A DNA stretch of 25,702 bases from a virus. The stretch is taken from positions 1-25,702 of IMG/VR virus record IMGVR_UViG_3300036832_001125, one strand, 5' to 3'. The position numbers were made by a program, and so were the translations under genes. Under the pieces are notes generated by a model that saw nothing but the letters and a program-made list of their open reading frames with translations, was not told the DNA's origin and searched no databases. Positions 15,340 to 22,177 of this stretch are shown here, in pieces (within the stretch, counting starts at the first letter, position 1; each line of letters begins with the position of its first letter).

Positions 15340-16512
15340 GTTTGATGGGCGCGGCAACGCAACGCTCTGCTTTGAGCAGCGATGCTATGCCAAGCCGGCC
15401 GAGCTTCGCTCCGCCATGCTCAGTCATGCAACGCTTCGCTTAGGCCAAGCCTGCTCCGCTTTGCTCGATCAAGCCTTGCTACGCTACGCTTAGTCCAAAC
15501 ATGGCTTCGCCCGCCACGCTTTGCTTTGATGGGCCGCGGCTTGCCACGCCGGGAAGTCGCTAAGCCTGCTTCGCCGAGCCACGCCATTGGCAGGGCGAGC
15601 CAAGCTTAGCTTCGCTCAGCCTGCTCTGCCTTTGTCTGCTAGGCTAGATCATGCATCGCTACGCAGGGCTCCGCCCGCATCGCTAAGCTTTTTCTGCGTC
15701 GTCGCACTTGGTTTCGCTAAGCCTGCTGGGCCACGCCTTGATCGGACTCGCTCAACAGGGCTGCGATGCGAACCGCAGGACACGGCTTGGCCTGCCTAGC
15801 TCCGCCTCGCTTTGCGCTTGGGTGCGGAGCCGTGCCATGCCCGCTTTGCCGAGCCCTCTATGGGGCGCTGGGCAACGAGACGCCACGCCGGGTTGGGCCA
15901 TGCCTGCCAGGCTAGGTCGGGCTGGATCACGCAGCGACTTGATCCGCCACGCTTGGCGCGCCGCGCTTTGCTCGGTCCTCGCTCGGACTTGCGGGGCCGC
16001 GATCTGCTCAGCACGGGCTGCCGAGTTGAGCTTATCCCGGCGTTGCTCAGCAGAGCCGTGCTAGGCCTGCTTTGCTTGGATGTGCCAAGGTCTGCTTCGC
16101 TTTGCCTGCCATGCTTGGCTCGGAAACGCCATGCCGTGTTTCTGCTTGACACGGCTAGGGCGTGCTTAGAAGGCTGTGCTACGCCTGCTAAGCCATGCCG
16201 TGGTCGTCTGGGCTAGGACGAGCTTGGCCGTGCCCGCTCAGCTTGGCCGAGAGGTGCCATGCGATGCTCCTCTCCGCACAGCTCAGCGTGGCCTCGCATA
16301 GCTTGCTCAGTATCGCTGCACTATGCCGCTACCCGCCGCGCTCCGTTCGGCCAGAGTAGGCTTCGCCTCGCCTGCCATGCCTAGCCACGAGAGGCTCCGC
16401 AGTGCTACGGGCTGCCGGGCTACGCTCGGCCCGCTTGGCCATGCGAGGCTTTGGTTCGAGAGGCTTAGGTTTGCCTGCCTCGCTTTGCTGCGGTTTGCAG
16501 TGGAAAGCCTAG
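15340..16512 (+). repeat. Array B: second G-anchored pentamer array
   Basis: Same construction and same strand as array A: G-initial pentamers (mostly GCNNN) with GCCC or GCCT tetramers. Tetramers start at about 15449, 15509, 15564, 15619, 15673, 15721, 15790, 15839, 15902, 16065, 16104, 16183, 16232, 16370, 16429 and 16473. From about 16384 to 16500 the parse is almost unbroken. Spacings of 39, 44, 49, 49, 54, 59, 69 and 79 are all one tetramer plus whole pentamers. It starts immediately after the stop of the leftward 16513-17088 gene. No open frame within it has a credible ribosome site, and no other feature was seen. Confidence 0.8.
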
Positions 16513-17088
16513 CTAAGCTGCGGGACGATCTCTGCCTCTTCTCGGCTTACCTCCTCTCGGCTTACCTCCGTTTGGTTTCCTGCCGCCCTTCACCTTGTCC
16601 ACCTCCTTCCACACCGGCTCCAGTTCTCGGAGTCGGTCGTACTGCTCTTTGATCCGGTCCAAGTCGTTGAGCGCGTCCTGGAGCAGGACCTCGTAGAGGG
16701 TCTTGGACTTCATGATGTCGACTATGTCGCGATAGCCGCCGCCCCTCTTGTTGGCGCGGTCGATGGACAGGGAGTAGAACCGCTTCTGCCCACCGTCGTA
16801 GCTGATCTTCAGCGTGACGATCAGCTGCCGGATTTGGTTGATCCGGTGCTGCCTCGCTCCCTCCTTCTCGTTCCACTCCAGCCGCTGGGCCAGCTCCGAC
16901 TTGCGGTGCTTGGCCGCCCAGACCTCCGCCTCTTCCGCGATGATCAAGCCCTCCTCGTTCTGGAGGGCCAACAACTCACTCTCGATACTCACTGCGCTCT
17001 CCAATTCTGCTCTGAGAAACTCGGCCAGCTCGCTGTCCGAGTTTTGCTCCACGAAGGCCAGGACCTCCGCTACGGTCACTGGCCTCAT
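16513..17088 (-). CDS. Charged helical protein with basic GGKPx tail
   Basis: A 191-aa protein of unknown family. Residues 1-95 are helical and acidic (VAEVLAFVEQN, ELAEFLRAELESAVS and so on). A central segment near 98-125 (ISYDGGQKRFYSLSID, then GGGYRDIVDIM) is better ordered. It is followed by a probable coiled coil (DALNDLDRIKEQYDRLREL). The end is a disordered basic tail with three GGKP repeats and RRGRDR, suggesting nucleic-acid contact. The start ATG overlaps the stop of the 17085-17873 gene (ATGA), so the two are translationally coupled and may act together. Its stop abuts array B. The open frame further upstream is a shadow of the previous gene. Confidence 0.68.
   Translation of the reverse strand: MRPVTVAEVLAFVEQNSDSELAEFLRAELESAVSIESELLALQNEEGLIIAEEAEVWAAKHRKSELAQRLEWNEKEGARQHRINQIRQLIVTLKISYDGGQKRFYSLSIDRANKRGGGYRDIVDIMKSKTLYEVLLQDALNDLDRIKEQYDRLRELEPVWKEVDKVKGGRKPNGGKPRGGKPRRGRDRPAA
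16540..16569 (-). repeat. 15-bp tandem duplication encoding the GGKPR repeat
   Basis: TCTCGGCTTACCTCC occurs twice in immediate succession (16540-16554 and 16555-16569, + strand). It is in frame and adds one GGKPR unit to the basic tail of the leftward gene. A third, diverged unit lies next to it. This looks like recent slippage and could vary between related phages. Confidence 0.85.
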
Positions 17089-17873
17089 TGCTTCACCAGC
17101 ATCGGCTTGCGATTGTTTTGCTTGACGTCGTGTCTGACGTCGAACGTCCCCTTGCCCGTCCCGCCGCTCATCTTGGAGAACGGGCGGCCGGCCCCGATGC
17201 CCACTTGCCAACCGGCCCGCGCGAGCAGGTTGATGATGTCCTGGGCGTGAAAGACGTCGTCGTCCCAAGTGATCTCGAAGGTCGAGGACCACTTCACGAA
17301 CATGGCCCTGGCGGCCAAGTCCGTAGAGCCCTGGCCCACCTTCACCCTCTCGATGTGCATCTGGGGCTTGCCGTCTATCTTCACCAGAGGCTCGAGGTTC
17401 TCCTTGTCCCGGCCCTGCTCCACGATGAAGATGCACATCTTGGCCCTGACCATGTCCATCTCGGTCAAGCGACAGGCGTCGATCATCGCGTTGCGGAGCG
17501 CGGTGCAGGGGATGCCGTGCCAGCCCTCCGTGGAGATGTGCATGGAGCCCTCGTAGACCTTCTGGAAGTCCTTCGGAGGCTTGGCCTTCCTCGTCTTCTT
17601 GGCCGCGCTGCCCGCCTTCTGGGTGGCCATCATCTTGTCTCGGTTGGCCGAGGAGAAGCGGTTCTGGAGGTACGGGGCTTTGCCTATGATGGTGACCATG
17701 GCCGTAGCCAGCTTGGGCGGCGTGATCACTACCTTCTTCTCGATGATCCCCGCGGCCTGTCGCGCGGCCTTCTGGGTCGCGGTCAAGTGCTTGGCGTTGT
17801 CCTTCTTGTAGGCCTCGATGTGCTCGACCACGTCGGCGGACAGGGCGACCTTCTTCGCTGTTCTTCTCGTCAT
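17085..17873 (-). CDS. Conserved phage protein with RAMP/Cas7-like motifs (tentative)
   Basis: A 262-aa protein. The N-terminal ~100 residues are basic (TRRTAKK, then KTRKAKPPKD). From about 48 there is VVITPPKLATAMVTIIGKAPYL, an opening strand. GIPCTALRNAMIDACR at about 120-135 recalls the IPGSSLRGALR motif of RAMP-fold proteins (Cas7, Csm3, Csf2 families). The glycine-rich stretch at about 224-246 (GWQVGIGAGRPFSKMSGGTG, then KGTF) recalls their C-terminal G-rich loop. The family as a phage protein is unnamed to me; the RAMP link is inference from these two motifs. CAGGAG precedes the ATG. It overlaps the basic-tailed gene downstream by four bases, with array B beyond it. Confidence 0.65.
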   Translation of the reverse strand: MTRRTAKKVALSADVVEHIEAYKKDNAKHLTATQKAARQAAGIIEKKVVITPPKLATAMVTIIGKAPYLQNRFSSANRDKMMATQKAGSAAKKTRKAKPPKDFQKVYEGSMHISTEGWHGIPCTALRNAMIDACRLTEMDMVRAKMCIFIVEQGRDKENLEPLVKIDGKPQMHIERVKVGQGSTDLAARAMFVKWSSTFEITWDDDVFHAQDIINLLARAGWQVGIGAGRPFSKMSGGTGKGTFDVRHDVKQNNRKPMLVKQ

Positions 17874-17914
17874 GACTTTACTCTCCTGATTATTCCCCCG
17901 GTGGGAAAGACGCG

Positions 17915-17941
17915 GGGCGGGTCCGGGGGTCAGGCCCGCCC
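17915..17941. other. GC-rich stem-loop in the gap before the RAMP-like gene
   Basis: GGGCGGGTCC (17915-17924) pairs with GGCCCGCCC (17933-17941) with one bulged base. It lies in the 118-bp gap between two leftward genes. On the leftward strand it is followed by CGCGTCTTTCCC, too poor in T for a confident terminator. An attenuator or partial terminator that sets the level of the downstream pair is possible. Confidence 0.45.
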
Positions 17942-17991
17942 GCGCTCCCTCGACCCGACTACGCGAGATTAGGCGTCGGGCGAAGCTCTAG

Positions 17992-18354
17992 TTACTCAGC
18001 CAACCGCTCGATGCGGCGAGCCATCTCCTCATTGGTGATCACTCCACCGCAATCACACGAGAAGCCGTGGAGCTGGGCGCGGCTCAGCTCGAAGAACTTC
18101 ATCGCGTCCGCGGCGGTGCGGCCCAGACCCAGCGACGCAAACACCGGGTCATCGGCAGCTACGGTGAAGGCGGAGGCCGTCAAGATCCCCTCGGGTAGCA
18201 GAGCCTTCAGTTGGGCCTTGGTCCAATGCTCCAGGTTGTGGAAGAGGACCAGGCCCTTCCTTTCTTTGCGGATCAAATTGGCCCACCTGAGCAGTTTCTC
18301 CCTACGCGAGAGGGACACCGTAGTCGCAATTTTCGTTATATCAAGTTGCTTCAT
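17992..18354 (-). CDS. Conserved hypothetical phage protein
   Basis: A 120-aa soluble protein. It has a helical, basic N-terminus (SLSRREKLLRWANLIRKERKGLVLFHNLEHW), a middle (ASAFTVAADDPVFASLGLG) and a C-terminus containing FSCDCGGVITNEEMARRIE. The SCDCGG pair of cysteines could be half of a metal site. AAGGAG lies six bases before ATG 18354, which decides the start; the frame further upstream is a shadow. No family name can be given. The tight position in the small-gene operon suggests an early accessory function. Confidence 0.68.
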   Translation of the reverse strand: MKQLDITKIATTVSLSRREKLLRWANLIRKERKGLVLFHNLEHWTKAQLKALLPEGILTASAFTVAADDPVFASLGLGRTAADAMKFFELSRAQLHGFSCDCGGVITNEEMARRIERLAE

Positions 18355-18383
18355 ATCTAGCTCCTTGAGTTTGGGTGACCTAC

Positions 18384-18608
18384 TCACTTGACGACCCGCT
18401 TGCCCGTCACCCTTTTGGCATCGGGTATCCTCGTGCCTTGGTCCCACTTCAACCTGCGCATCCCTCCGTACTTGCGCCGCATGCTCTCGTGGGCCCAGCA
18501 CTTCTGACACAGCACCAAGGCGTCTCCTCCGGGGTACAGTCTGACCTCGCCCGCGGAGAAGCCGCACTTGTCGCTATCGCAATCAGGGTTTCGGTTGGGG
18601 TTGGGCAT
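18384..18608 (-). CDS. Small zinc-finger-like protein
   Basis: A 74-aa protein with cysteines in a C-x4-C ... C-x2-C pattern (DCDSDKCGF near 9-17 and LCQKCWAHE near 33-41), then a basic tail (MRRKYGGMRRLKW). The spacing fits a treble-clef or HNH-like zinc site, but the catalytic residues of an HNH nuclease are not evident. Its start overlaps the end of the upstream gene by 26 bases. Confidence 0.65.
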   Translation of the reverse strand: MPNPNRNPDCDSDKCGFSAGEVRLYPGGDALVLCQKCWAHESMRRKYGGMRRLKWDQGTRIPDAKRVTGKRVVK

Positions 18609-19164
18609 TGATCTCGGCCACCTCTTCTCTGACCGACAATCGGATCAGTTTCAACTTCATTTCGGTGAAGTTGGCCAACTGCTGGGCCAGCGGTTTGATG
18701 AACTCCAACCGCTTCTCGTCGGCGGCTATCAGCGGCATCATCACGCCGGATTGCAACTCCACTGCGGCCACTCCCTCATTGCCGTCCTCTGGGTCTACGG
18801 AGACCACCGCCCAAATCTGCTCGATCCGGGGCAAGGTGTTCTTGGGCTGGTGGAATATTCCATATTGATTCTTGACCATCTCCAGCTCCTTTCTCAAGCT
18901 GCTGTTCAAAGCGATGCTCTGGCCCAGTTGCCTGGCCAGCGAGAGGTCTACCCGCTCGCACCTCAACTCCGCCGCCGTCTTTTCCATGTGATTGAACGTC
19001 CGCTCCTCCTCCGCCCCGGCAATGAAGGAGATGCCCTGCTTTCTCATGATGAACTGGACCAGCGCGTCGGCCCACTCCTCCTCGTCTGTCTCGGCGTCCA
19101 CCAGCTCGGCCGCCTCCAGCTCCTCGCAGAGCTTCTCGTAGGCGGCCTCTGCTTCTCGCGTCAT
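18583..19164 (-). CDS. Acidic helical phage protein, unknown function
   Basis: A 193-aa acidic protein. Residues 1-35 are Glu-rich (AYEKLCEELEAAELVDAETDEEE). The middle has LARQLGQSIALNSSLRKELEMV, probably coiled coil. Then comes a beta-rich section with IWAVVSVDPEDG and VELQSGVMMPLIAADE, and last a charged helix (ANFTEMKLKLIRLSVREE). AAGGA precedes ATG 19164 by about seven bases. No family is recognised. The overlap with the small zinc-finger gene downstream suggests co-expression. Confidence 0.68.
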   Translation of the reverse strand: MTREAEAAYEKLCEELEAAELVDAETDEEEWADALVQFIMRKQGISFIAGAEEERTFNHMEKTAAELRCERVDLSLARQLGQSIALNSSLRKELEMVKNQYGIFHQPKNTLPRIEQIWAVVSVDPEDGNEGVAAVELQSGVMMPLIAADEKRLEFIKPLAQQLANFTEMKLKLIRLSVREEVAEINAQPQPKP

Positions 19165-19203
19165 TCCGTGTCCTTTCCATTGAATTGATGCCGAACTTCT
19201 TCG

Positions 19204-19380
19204 TCATGGCTTTTCCTCTTTCCAGACCTCCTTGGTGAACTGGAGGAGTTTGTCAAAGACCGCTGGCTCCAGCGCGATCTTGTGCCGACCGTTCTCGCGA
19301 TCAGTGTACAGCCACACGTACCATCCATCGAACGAGACATAGACGCCGTCCCCGATGTAGCTCTCGCGTTCTTCCGTCAT
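19204..19380 (-). CDS. Small conserved phage protein (YIGDGVYVSFDG motif)
   Basis: A 58-aa gene read by hand. It begins MTEERESYIGDGVYVSFDGW and continues through YVWLYTDRENG and KIALEPAVFDKLLQF to the stop TGA at 19204-19206. The pattern 'YxGDGVYxSFDGxxxWL ... IALEPxVxxxL' recurs in small proteins of many phages and mobile elements; the function is unknown. GGAGAAG lies just upstream of ATG 19380. A shadow frame starting at 19207 overlaps its stop and is not believed. Confidence 0.78.
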   Translation of the reverse strand: MTEERESYIGDGVYVSFDGWYVWLYTDRENGRHKIALEPAVFDKLLQFTKEVWKEEKP

Positions 19381-19393
19381 CTCTTCTCCTTCG

Positions 19394-19816
19394 TTAAAGA
19401 TGCGGGCGAGGCTCCGGCCAGCGCCAGATCACCTTGCCGTTGACGGCCATGTATGGCCGCTGGACCTCGCCTCGATCGATGGCCTCCTCGACCTGGAGCC
19501 AGCTGCGGTAGAACATCACCGCCGGCTTGGCGATCATGTCGATGGTGTCTCCGAGCTCGTTGGCCGCGTACAGCACGGCCCCGCCCTGGAACAGGCTCCC
19601 GCCCAGCGAGAAGTAGTGGCCCTGCTCCTTGGCCACGAAGTTGGAGTACTCGAACACCACGATGTTGACGGTCTGGCCTCCTTCGTAGCGATGCACGCAG
19701 CCGTGGTCTACCTCGTCAGGTTTCAGGCCTGCCATCGCGTAGACGTCCGTCAGCTCCTTGGCGCTGACCAAGTCCACCGTGCAGCTGATTGGATTTATCA
19801 TAACGAAGTGCATCAT
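19394..19816 (-). CDS. Hypothetical phage protein
   Basis: A 140-aa protein beginning with two Met codons (ATGATG). It is beta-rich with HFVMINPISCTVDLVSAKELTDVYAMAGLKPDEVDHG, VHRYEGGQTVNIVVFEYSNF, then YFSLGGSLFQGGAVLYA and a Trp-rich end (VIWRWPEP). The first ATG overlaps the previous stop, while the second (19813) has better spacing to the AGGAGG site, so the start could be either. No family is known to me. A domain of this layout (N-terminal sheet plus helix, then GG-rich loop) recurs in phage early regions. Confidence 0.68.
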   Translation of the reverse strand: MMHFVMINPISCTVDLVSAKELTDVYAMAGLKPDEVDHGCVHRYEGGQTVNIVVFEYSNFVAKEQGHYFSLGGSLFQGGAVLYAANELGDTIDMIAKPAVMFYRSWLQVEEAIDRGEVQRPYMAVNGKVIWRWPEPRPHL

Positions 19817-20013
19817 CGCCTCCTCTTTCTCACCACGAGGTTGGTAACGTAGTCCGCGTTGTTCGCGAACCTCCACGTCCGCTTGCTCAGCTTGTGGCCC
19901 CGCCTGCTCATGTACGTCTCCGCGAACAGGACCGCGTCGCTCTCCTCCTCGAACACCTCGATTTGGATGAACTCGTAAGGCGAGCGCTGCTCGATGCCTA
20001 CCACCCAGCTCAT
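19813..20013 (-). CDS. Small hypothetical protein
   Basis: A 66-aa protein starting MSWVVGIEQRSPYEFIQIEVFEEESDAVLFAETY with a very basic end (RKRRR). The alternating strands at the start and one helix resemble small phage proteins with a ferredoxin-like or SH3-like half-fold, but no family is recognised. It overlaps its neighbours by four bases at both ends (ATGA junctions), which is good evidence that it is real. Confidence 0.65.
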   Translation of the reverse strand: MSWVVGIEQRSPYEFIQIEVFEEESDAVLFAETYMSRRGHKLSKRTWRFANNADYVTNLVVRKRRR

Positions 20014-20204
20014 TGCGGGGTCTCGTCGATTATGGCTATGACCTCGGAGAGCCTCTGGCTGTACTGGACGGCCATCCTGCCCATCTGGCTGGCCAGCTCC
20101 TTGTCCTTGAGCGTGATCAGGAAGCTGATCAGCGCTACCCTGATGGCTATGCTCTGACCTTCACTCAATTCCTTGCCGTTAATGGTGATCCTAGCCTCGT
20201 TCAT
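20010..20204 (-). CDS. Small helical protein (INGKELSEGQSIAIR motif)
   Basis: A 64-aa protein: a short strand (ARITINGKEL), then SEGQSIAIRVALISFLITLKDKEL and a second helix (SQRLSEVIAIIDE). The motif 'GxxLsegQsmAiRvAL..Fl..L' is seen in small proteins of phages of GC-rich bacteria; the function is unknown. GGAGAGGAAGG precedes the ATG. It overlaps the previous gene by 14 bases and the next by four. Confidence 0.68.
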   Translation of the reverse strand: MNEARITINGKELSEGQSIAIRVALISFLITLKDKELASQMGRMAVQYSQRLSEVIAIIDETPQ

Positions 20205-20400
20205 GTTCCTTCCTCTCCTTCTCTTGCAGCCTGGCCAGGCACTCCGGGTGGGCGTACCCGACCTCGCCCCTGGCTATCTTGTAGCCGAAGTAGCCCAGGG
20301 CGGTGGTCGCGCCGTTGCCTCCGAGCTCTCCGCACACCCAGCAGCACCGCGCTTTGGGATTGACCTTGCCGGCGCGCCGCCTCCTCTTTGCGGTGTTCAC
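20191..20400 (-). CDS. Small zinc-finger protein, GTG start
   Basis: A 69-aa protein with a very basic N-terminus (KRRRRAGKV), then RCCWVCGELGG near 18-28 and YAHPECL near 49-55, giving a CxxC ... HxxC zinc site. The start is GTG 20400: GAGGAGG lies seven bases upstream and the GTG overlaps the previous stop (GTGA). It probably binds nucleic acid; no specific family is recognised. Confidence 0.67.
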   Translation of the reverse strand: MNTAKRRRRAGKVNPKARCCWVCGELGGNGATTALGYFGYKIARGEVGYAHPECLARLQEKERKEHERG

Positions 20401-20663
20401 GTCTTCGCCTCCTCCAGCTTGCCGATCAGTTCGGCCAGGTCGCAGGTGTCTATCTCGTTGTGGACCTCCTCCAGTTGGGTGGCTGCGTCATCGGCCTGGG
20501 TGCCCTTGTCGCCGCCCTTGAGGTTGTCGTTCATGTTGTCGTAGTATTCTCGCTCGGCCTCTCCGACCAGCAGGCAAATCTCCCGGACCTCATCCCACTT
20601 CGGGCTGATCTCCTGGAGCAAAGCTATGGCCTTCTCGATCTCCTTACGCCTTTCCTTATTCAT
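20397..20663 (-). CDS. Acidic coiled-coil-like small protein
   Basis: An 88-aa acidic protein composed of two amphipathic helices (RKEIEKAIALLQEISPKWDEVREI and DAATQLEEVHNEIDTCDLAELIGKLEEA) with a Gly-rich link. It resembles small phage proteins of the type 'MNK.RRK.I..A...L.......' with no known function. It overlaps both neighbours by a few bases. A protein-protein binding role is plausible. Confidence 0.66.
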   Translation of the reverse strand: MNKERRKEIEKAIALLQEISPKWDEVREICLLVGEAEREYYDNMNDNLKGGDKGTQADDAATQLEEVHNEIDTCDLAELIGKLEEAKT

Positions 20664-20958
20664 TCGTCTCTCCGATTACTTTCTTGGTCGTTCTTTTGTA
20701 TCCGTCTTTTCGTCGCTCCAAGGCTCTGGCGTATGAGGCTGTGATGTGGCCGGCTCTGGCCACAGCAAATCCAAATTGCTCTGCGTGTCTGATACTGCAG
20801 AAAAACTCATCGACGTAGCTTTCTCCGTCCCATTTGCCTTCATGGATGTATCTAGGAATATTCTTCCCACAGTATCGACACAACGGAGGATTGCGGTTCT
20901 GGTACGGATACCAATTGCTCCTTCGTCTTCGATCTATCGATAGGTCCAGCAGTTTCAT
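20656..20958 (-). CDS. Small zinc-binding phage protein
   Basis: A 100-aa protein with CRYCGKNIPRY at about 27-37 and FFCSIRHAEQFG at about 52-63, giving C-x2-C ... C-x3-H. This resembles treble-clef fingers in which the second pair is on a helix (as in MYM/FCS or HNH-like folds). The N-terminus is basic (IDRRRRSNWYPYQNRN), as is the C-terminus (ERRKDGYKRTTKK). GGAG lies eight bases before ATG 20958, which decides the start over the longer frame. Probably nucleic-acid-binding. Confidence 0.72.
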   Translation of the reverse strand: MKLLDLSIDRRRRSNWYPYQNRNPPLCRYCGKNIPRYIHEGKWDGESYVDEFFCSIRHAEQFGFAVARAGHITASYARALERRKDGYKRTTKKVIGETNE

Positions 20959-20963
20959 GTCAG

Positions 20964-21134
20964 CTACTCCGATGCTCTCTCCTTGGTAATGACTATGACT
21001 AGACTGGTGGCGGTCGGGTCCTCCACCAGGTGGGCGACCCACTCCAACAGCTTGCGCTCGCTCCCGAGCGTGACTGGACCGACTTCCCGCTCGTCCTCCG
21101 GATAGTTGATGGTCGCGTTGGCCGTGAACTTCAT
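20964..21134 (-). CDS. Small hypothetical protein
   Basis: A 56-aa protein: a beta-rich start (MKFTANATINYP), an acidic loop, then LGSERKLLEWVAHLVEDPTATSLVIVIT. ATG 21134 was chosen because it overlaps the stop of the upstream gene (ATGA) and is preceded by GAGGGG; a longer form from 21155 would overlap that gene further. No family is recognised. Confidence 0.64.
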   Translation of the reverse strand: MKFTANATINYPEDEREVGPVTLGSERKLLEWVAHLVEDPTATSLVIVITKERASE

Positions 21135-21352
21135 TTGCGTCCCCTCGCTTCCCAATAAACTCGTGGATTTCCGATGTAGGGATTGTCAGGCTCGGATGTA
21201 TACTTGCCCAAGTCCCATTCGTATTCGATACCGTAGCACAGTCGCCCAGCCAAGTTGGTGTACTCGACTATCCGCAGCACGGGCGGATCACCGGGATATC
21301 GGCCTTTCGAGGCGACCAGCCTGTCGGCCAAGTCTTTGTTGATGGTTGCCAC
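21131..21352 (-). CDS. Small hypothetical protein, GTG start
   Basis: A 73-aa protein: ATINKDLADRLVASKGRYPGDPP, VLRIVEYTNLAGRLCYGIEYEWDLGKY, then a Pro/Asn-rich loop and VYWEARGRK. I start it at the GTG at 21352, five bases after AAAGGAG; the in-frame GTG at 21358 lies inside that site and is unlikely. The pattern is seen in small phage proteins; the function is unknown. Confidence 0.64.
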   Translation of the reverse strand: MATINKDLADRLVASKGRYPGDPPVLRIVEYTNLAGRLCYGIEYEWDLGKYTSEPDNPYIGNPRVYWEARGRK

Positions 21353-21367
21353 AGTCACTCCTTTCGT

Positions 21368-22177
21368 TTACTTCCGCTTCAGTTTGTTCTCTTCCCTCAG
21401 GCCCCGGTTGTACCGCTTGCGCAGCTCCTCCGAGATGGCCTCGGTGATCGTGATCTGGACCTGCTCCGCGTACGCCCTGCTGGCAGTGAGCAGCTGGTGC
21501 GGCGTGGCTGCGATCCCCCTGGTGCCGGTTTTCATCACTTCGATCAGCCGCTTGTGGTCCATCGACCTCCACTCATTGACGAACGCCGCGAACCCCTTGA
21601 TCAATTCGCCGCCGAACGCGCCGGCGTCGCCCGGCCATATTTCGTCGATCACCATCAGGGTGCCCTGGAGCAGGGTCTTGCCGAATTTGTGATGGACGCT
21701 CTTCAGCGAGGAGACGGCCGACACGCAGTAGTCTCCCTTGGACTGGGCTATTCGATAACCCATCTTGTGGACCATGGTGTTGATCTCGGTCTCCGGCTCC
21801 CTGTGAGCGACGACCGCTATCATGAAGTGCTGGACGGGCTTGGTCGCCTTCCGCCCGGAGTTGATCCCGAGCCAAATCTCTGCGGCCCTGGCCGGGTCCT
21901 CCACGTCGACGATCCGGCACGGTATCTGCTGGTCGACGCCCAGGGCCAGCTTGGCGGCGTGGACCCTGTGCTGACCCTCGACCACGTGGTAGTGCCCGAC
22001 CCCATTGGGCTTGGTGATCACCGGGGGATCGAACTTGTCCGGATCGAACTCCTCCGCTATCTCCTTGGCCCACTTCTCATTGAACGGTCTCTGGGATTGG
22101 GCCCAGACGACCGACAGGTTCTCAATCGGAATGAAGGAGATTTTCACTTCCATCCGATCCGGTTCTCGCTTGGTCAT
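21368..22177 (-). CDS. ParB-like nuclease-domain protein
   Basis: A 269-aa protein. Its N-terminal ~110 residues fit the ParB/Srx (DUF6551-type) fold: the RPFNEKWAKEIAEEFDPDKF region, VITKP, then HYHVVEGQHRVHAAKLAL at about 62-80. This has the GQHR motif that binds the nucleotide in ParB-like proteins. The remainder is helical (ATKPVQHFMIAVVAHRE and so on, ending in a basic tail). In phages such proteins act as DNA-binding or nuclease-like factors; the exact role here is unknown. GGGAGG precedes ATG 22177. The upstream gene runs 56 bases into its start, an unusually long overlap. Confidence 0.82.
   Translation of the reverse strand: MTKREPDRMEVKISFIPIENLSVVWAQSQRPFNEKWAKEIAEEFDPDKFDPPVITKPNGVGHYHVVEGQHRVHAAKLALGVDQQIPCRIVDVEDPARAAEIWLGINSGRKATKPVQHFMIAVVAHREPETEINTMVHKMGYRIAQSKGDYCVSAVSSLKSVHHKFGKTLLQGTLMVIDEIWPGDAGAFGGELIKGFAAFVNEWRSMDHKRLIEVMKTGTRGIAATPHQLLTASRAYAEQVQITITEAISEELRKRYNRGLREENKLKRK

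Noticed and set aside
13045-16512. CRISPR arrays
   Set aside because: No identical direct repeats of CRISPR length and no regular unique spacers; only five-base words with free inner positions. No cas1/cas2 seen.
15382-16652. Rightward open frames inside array B
   Set aside because: Same reason as for array A; the last ones also overlap the leftward 16513-17088 gene.
18776-19207. Leftward 143-codon frame starting at the 19204-19380 gene's stop
   Set aside because: It is a Gly/Arg-rich shadow of the 18583-19164 gene.
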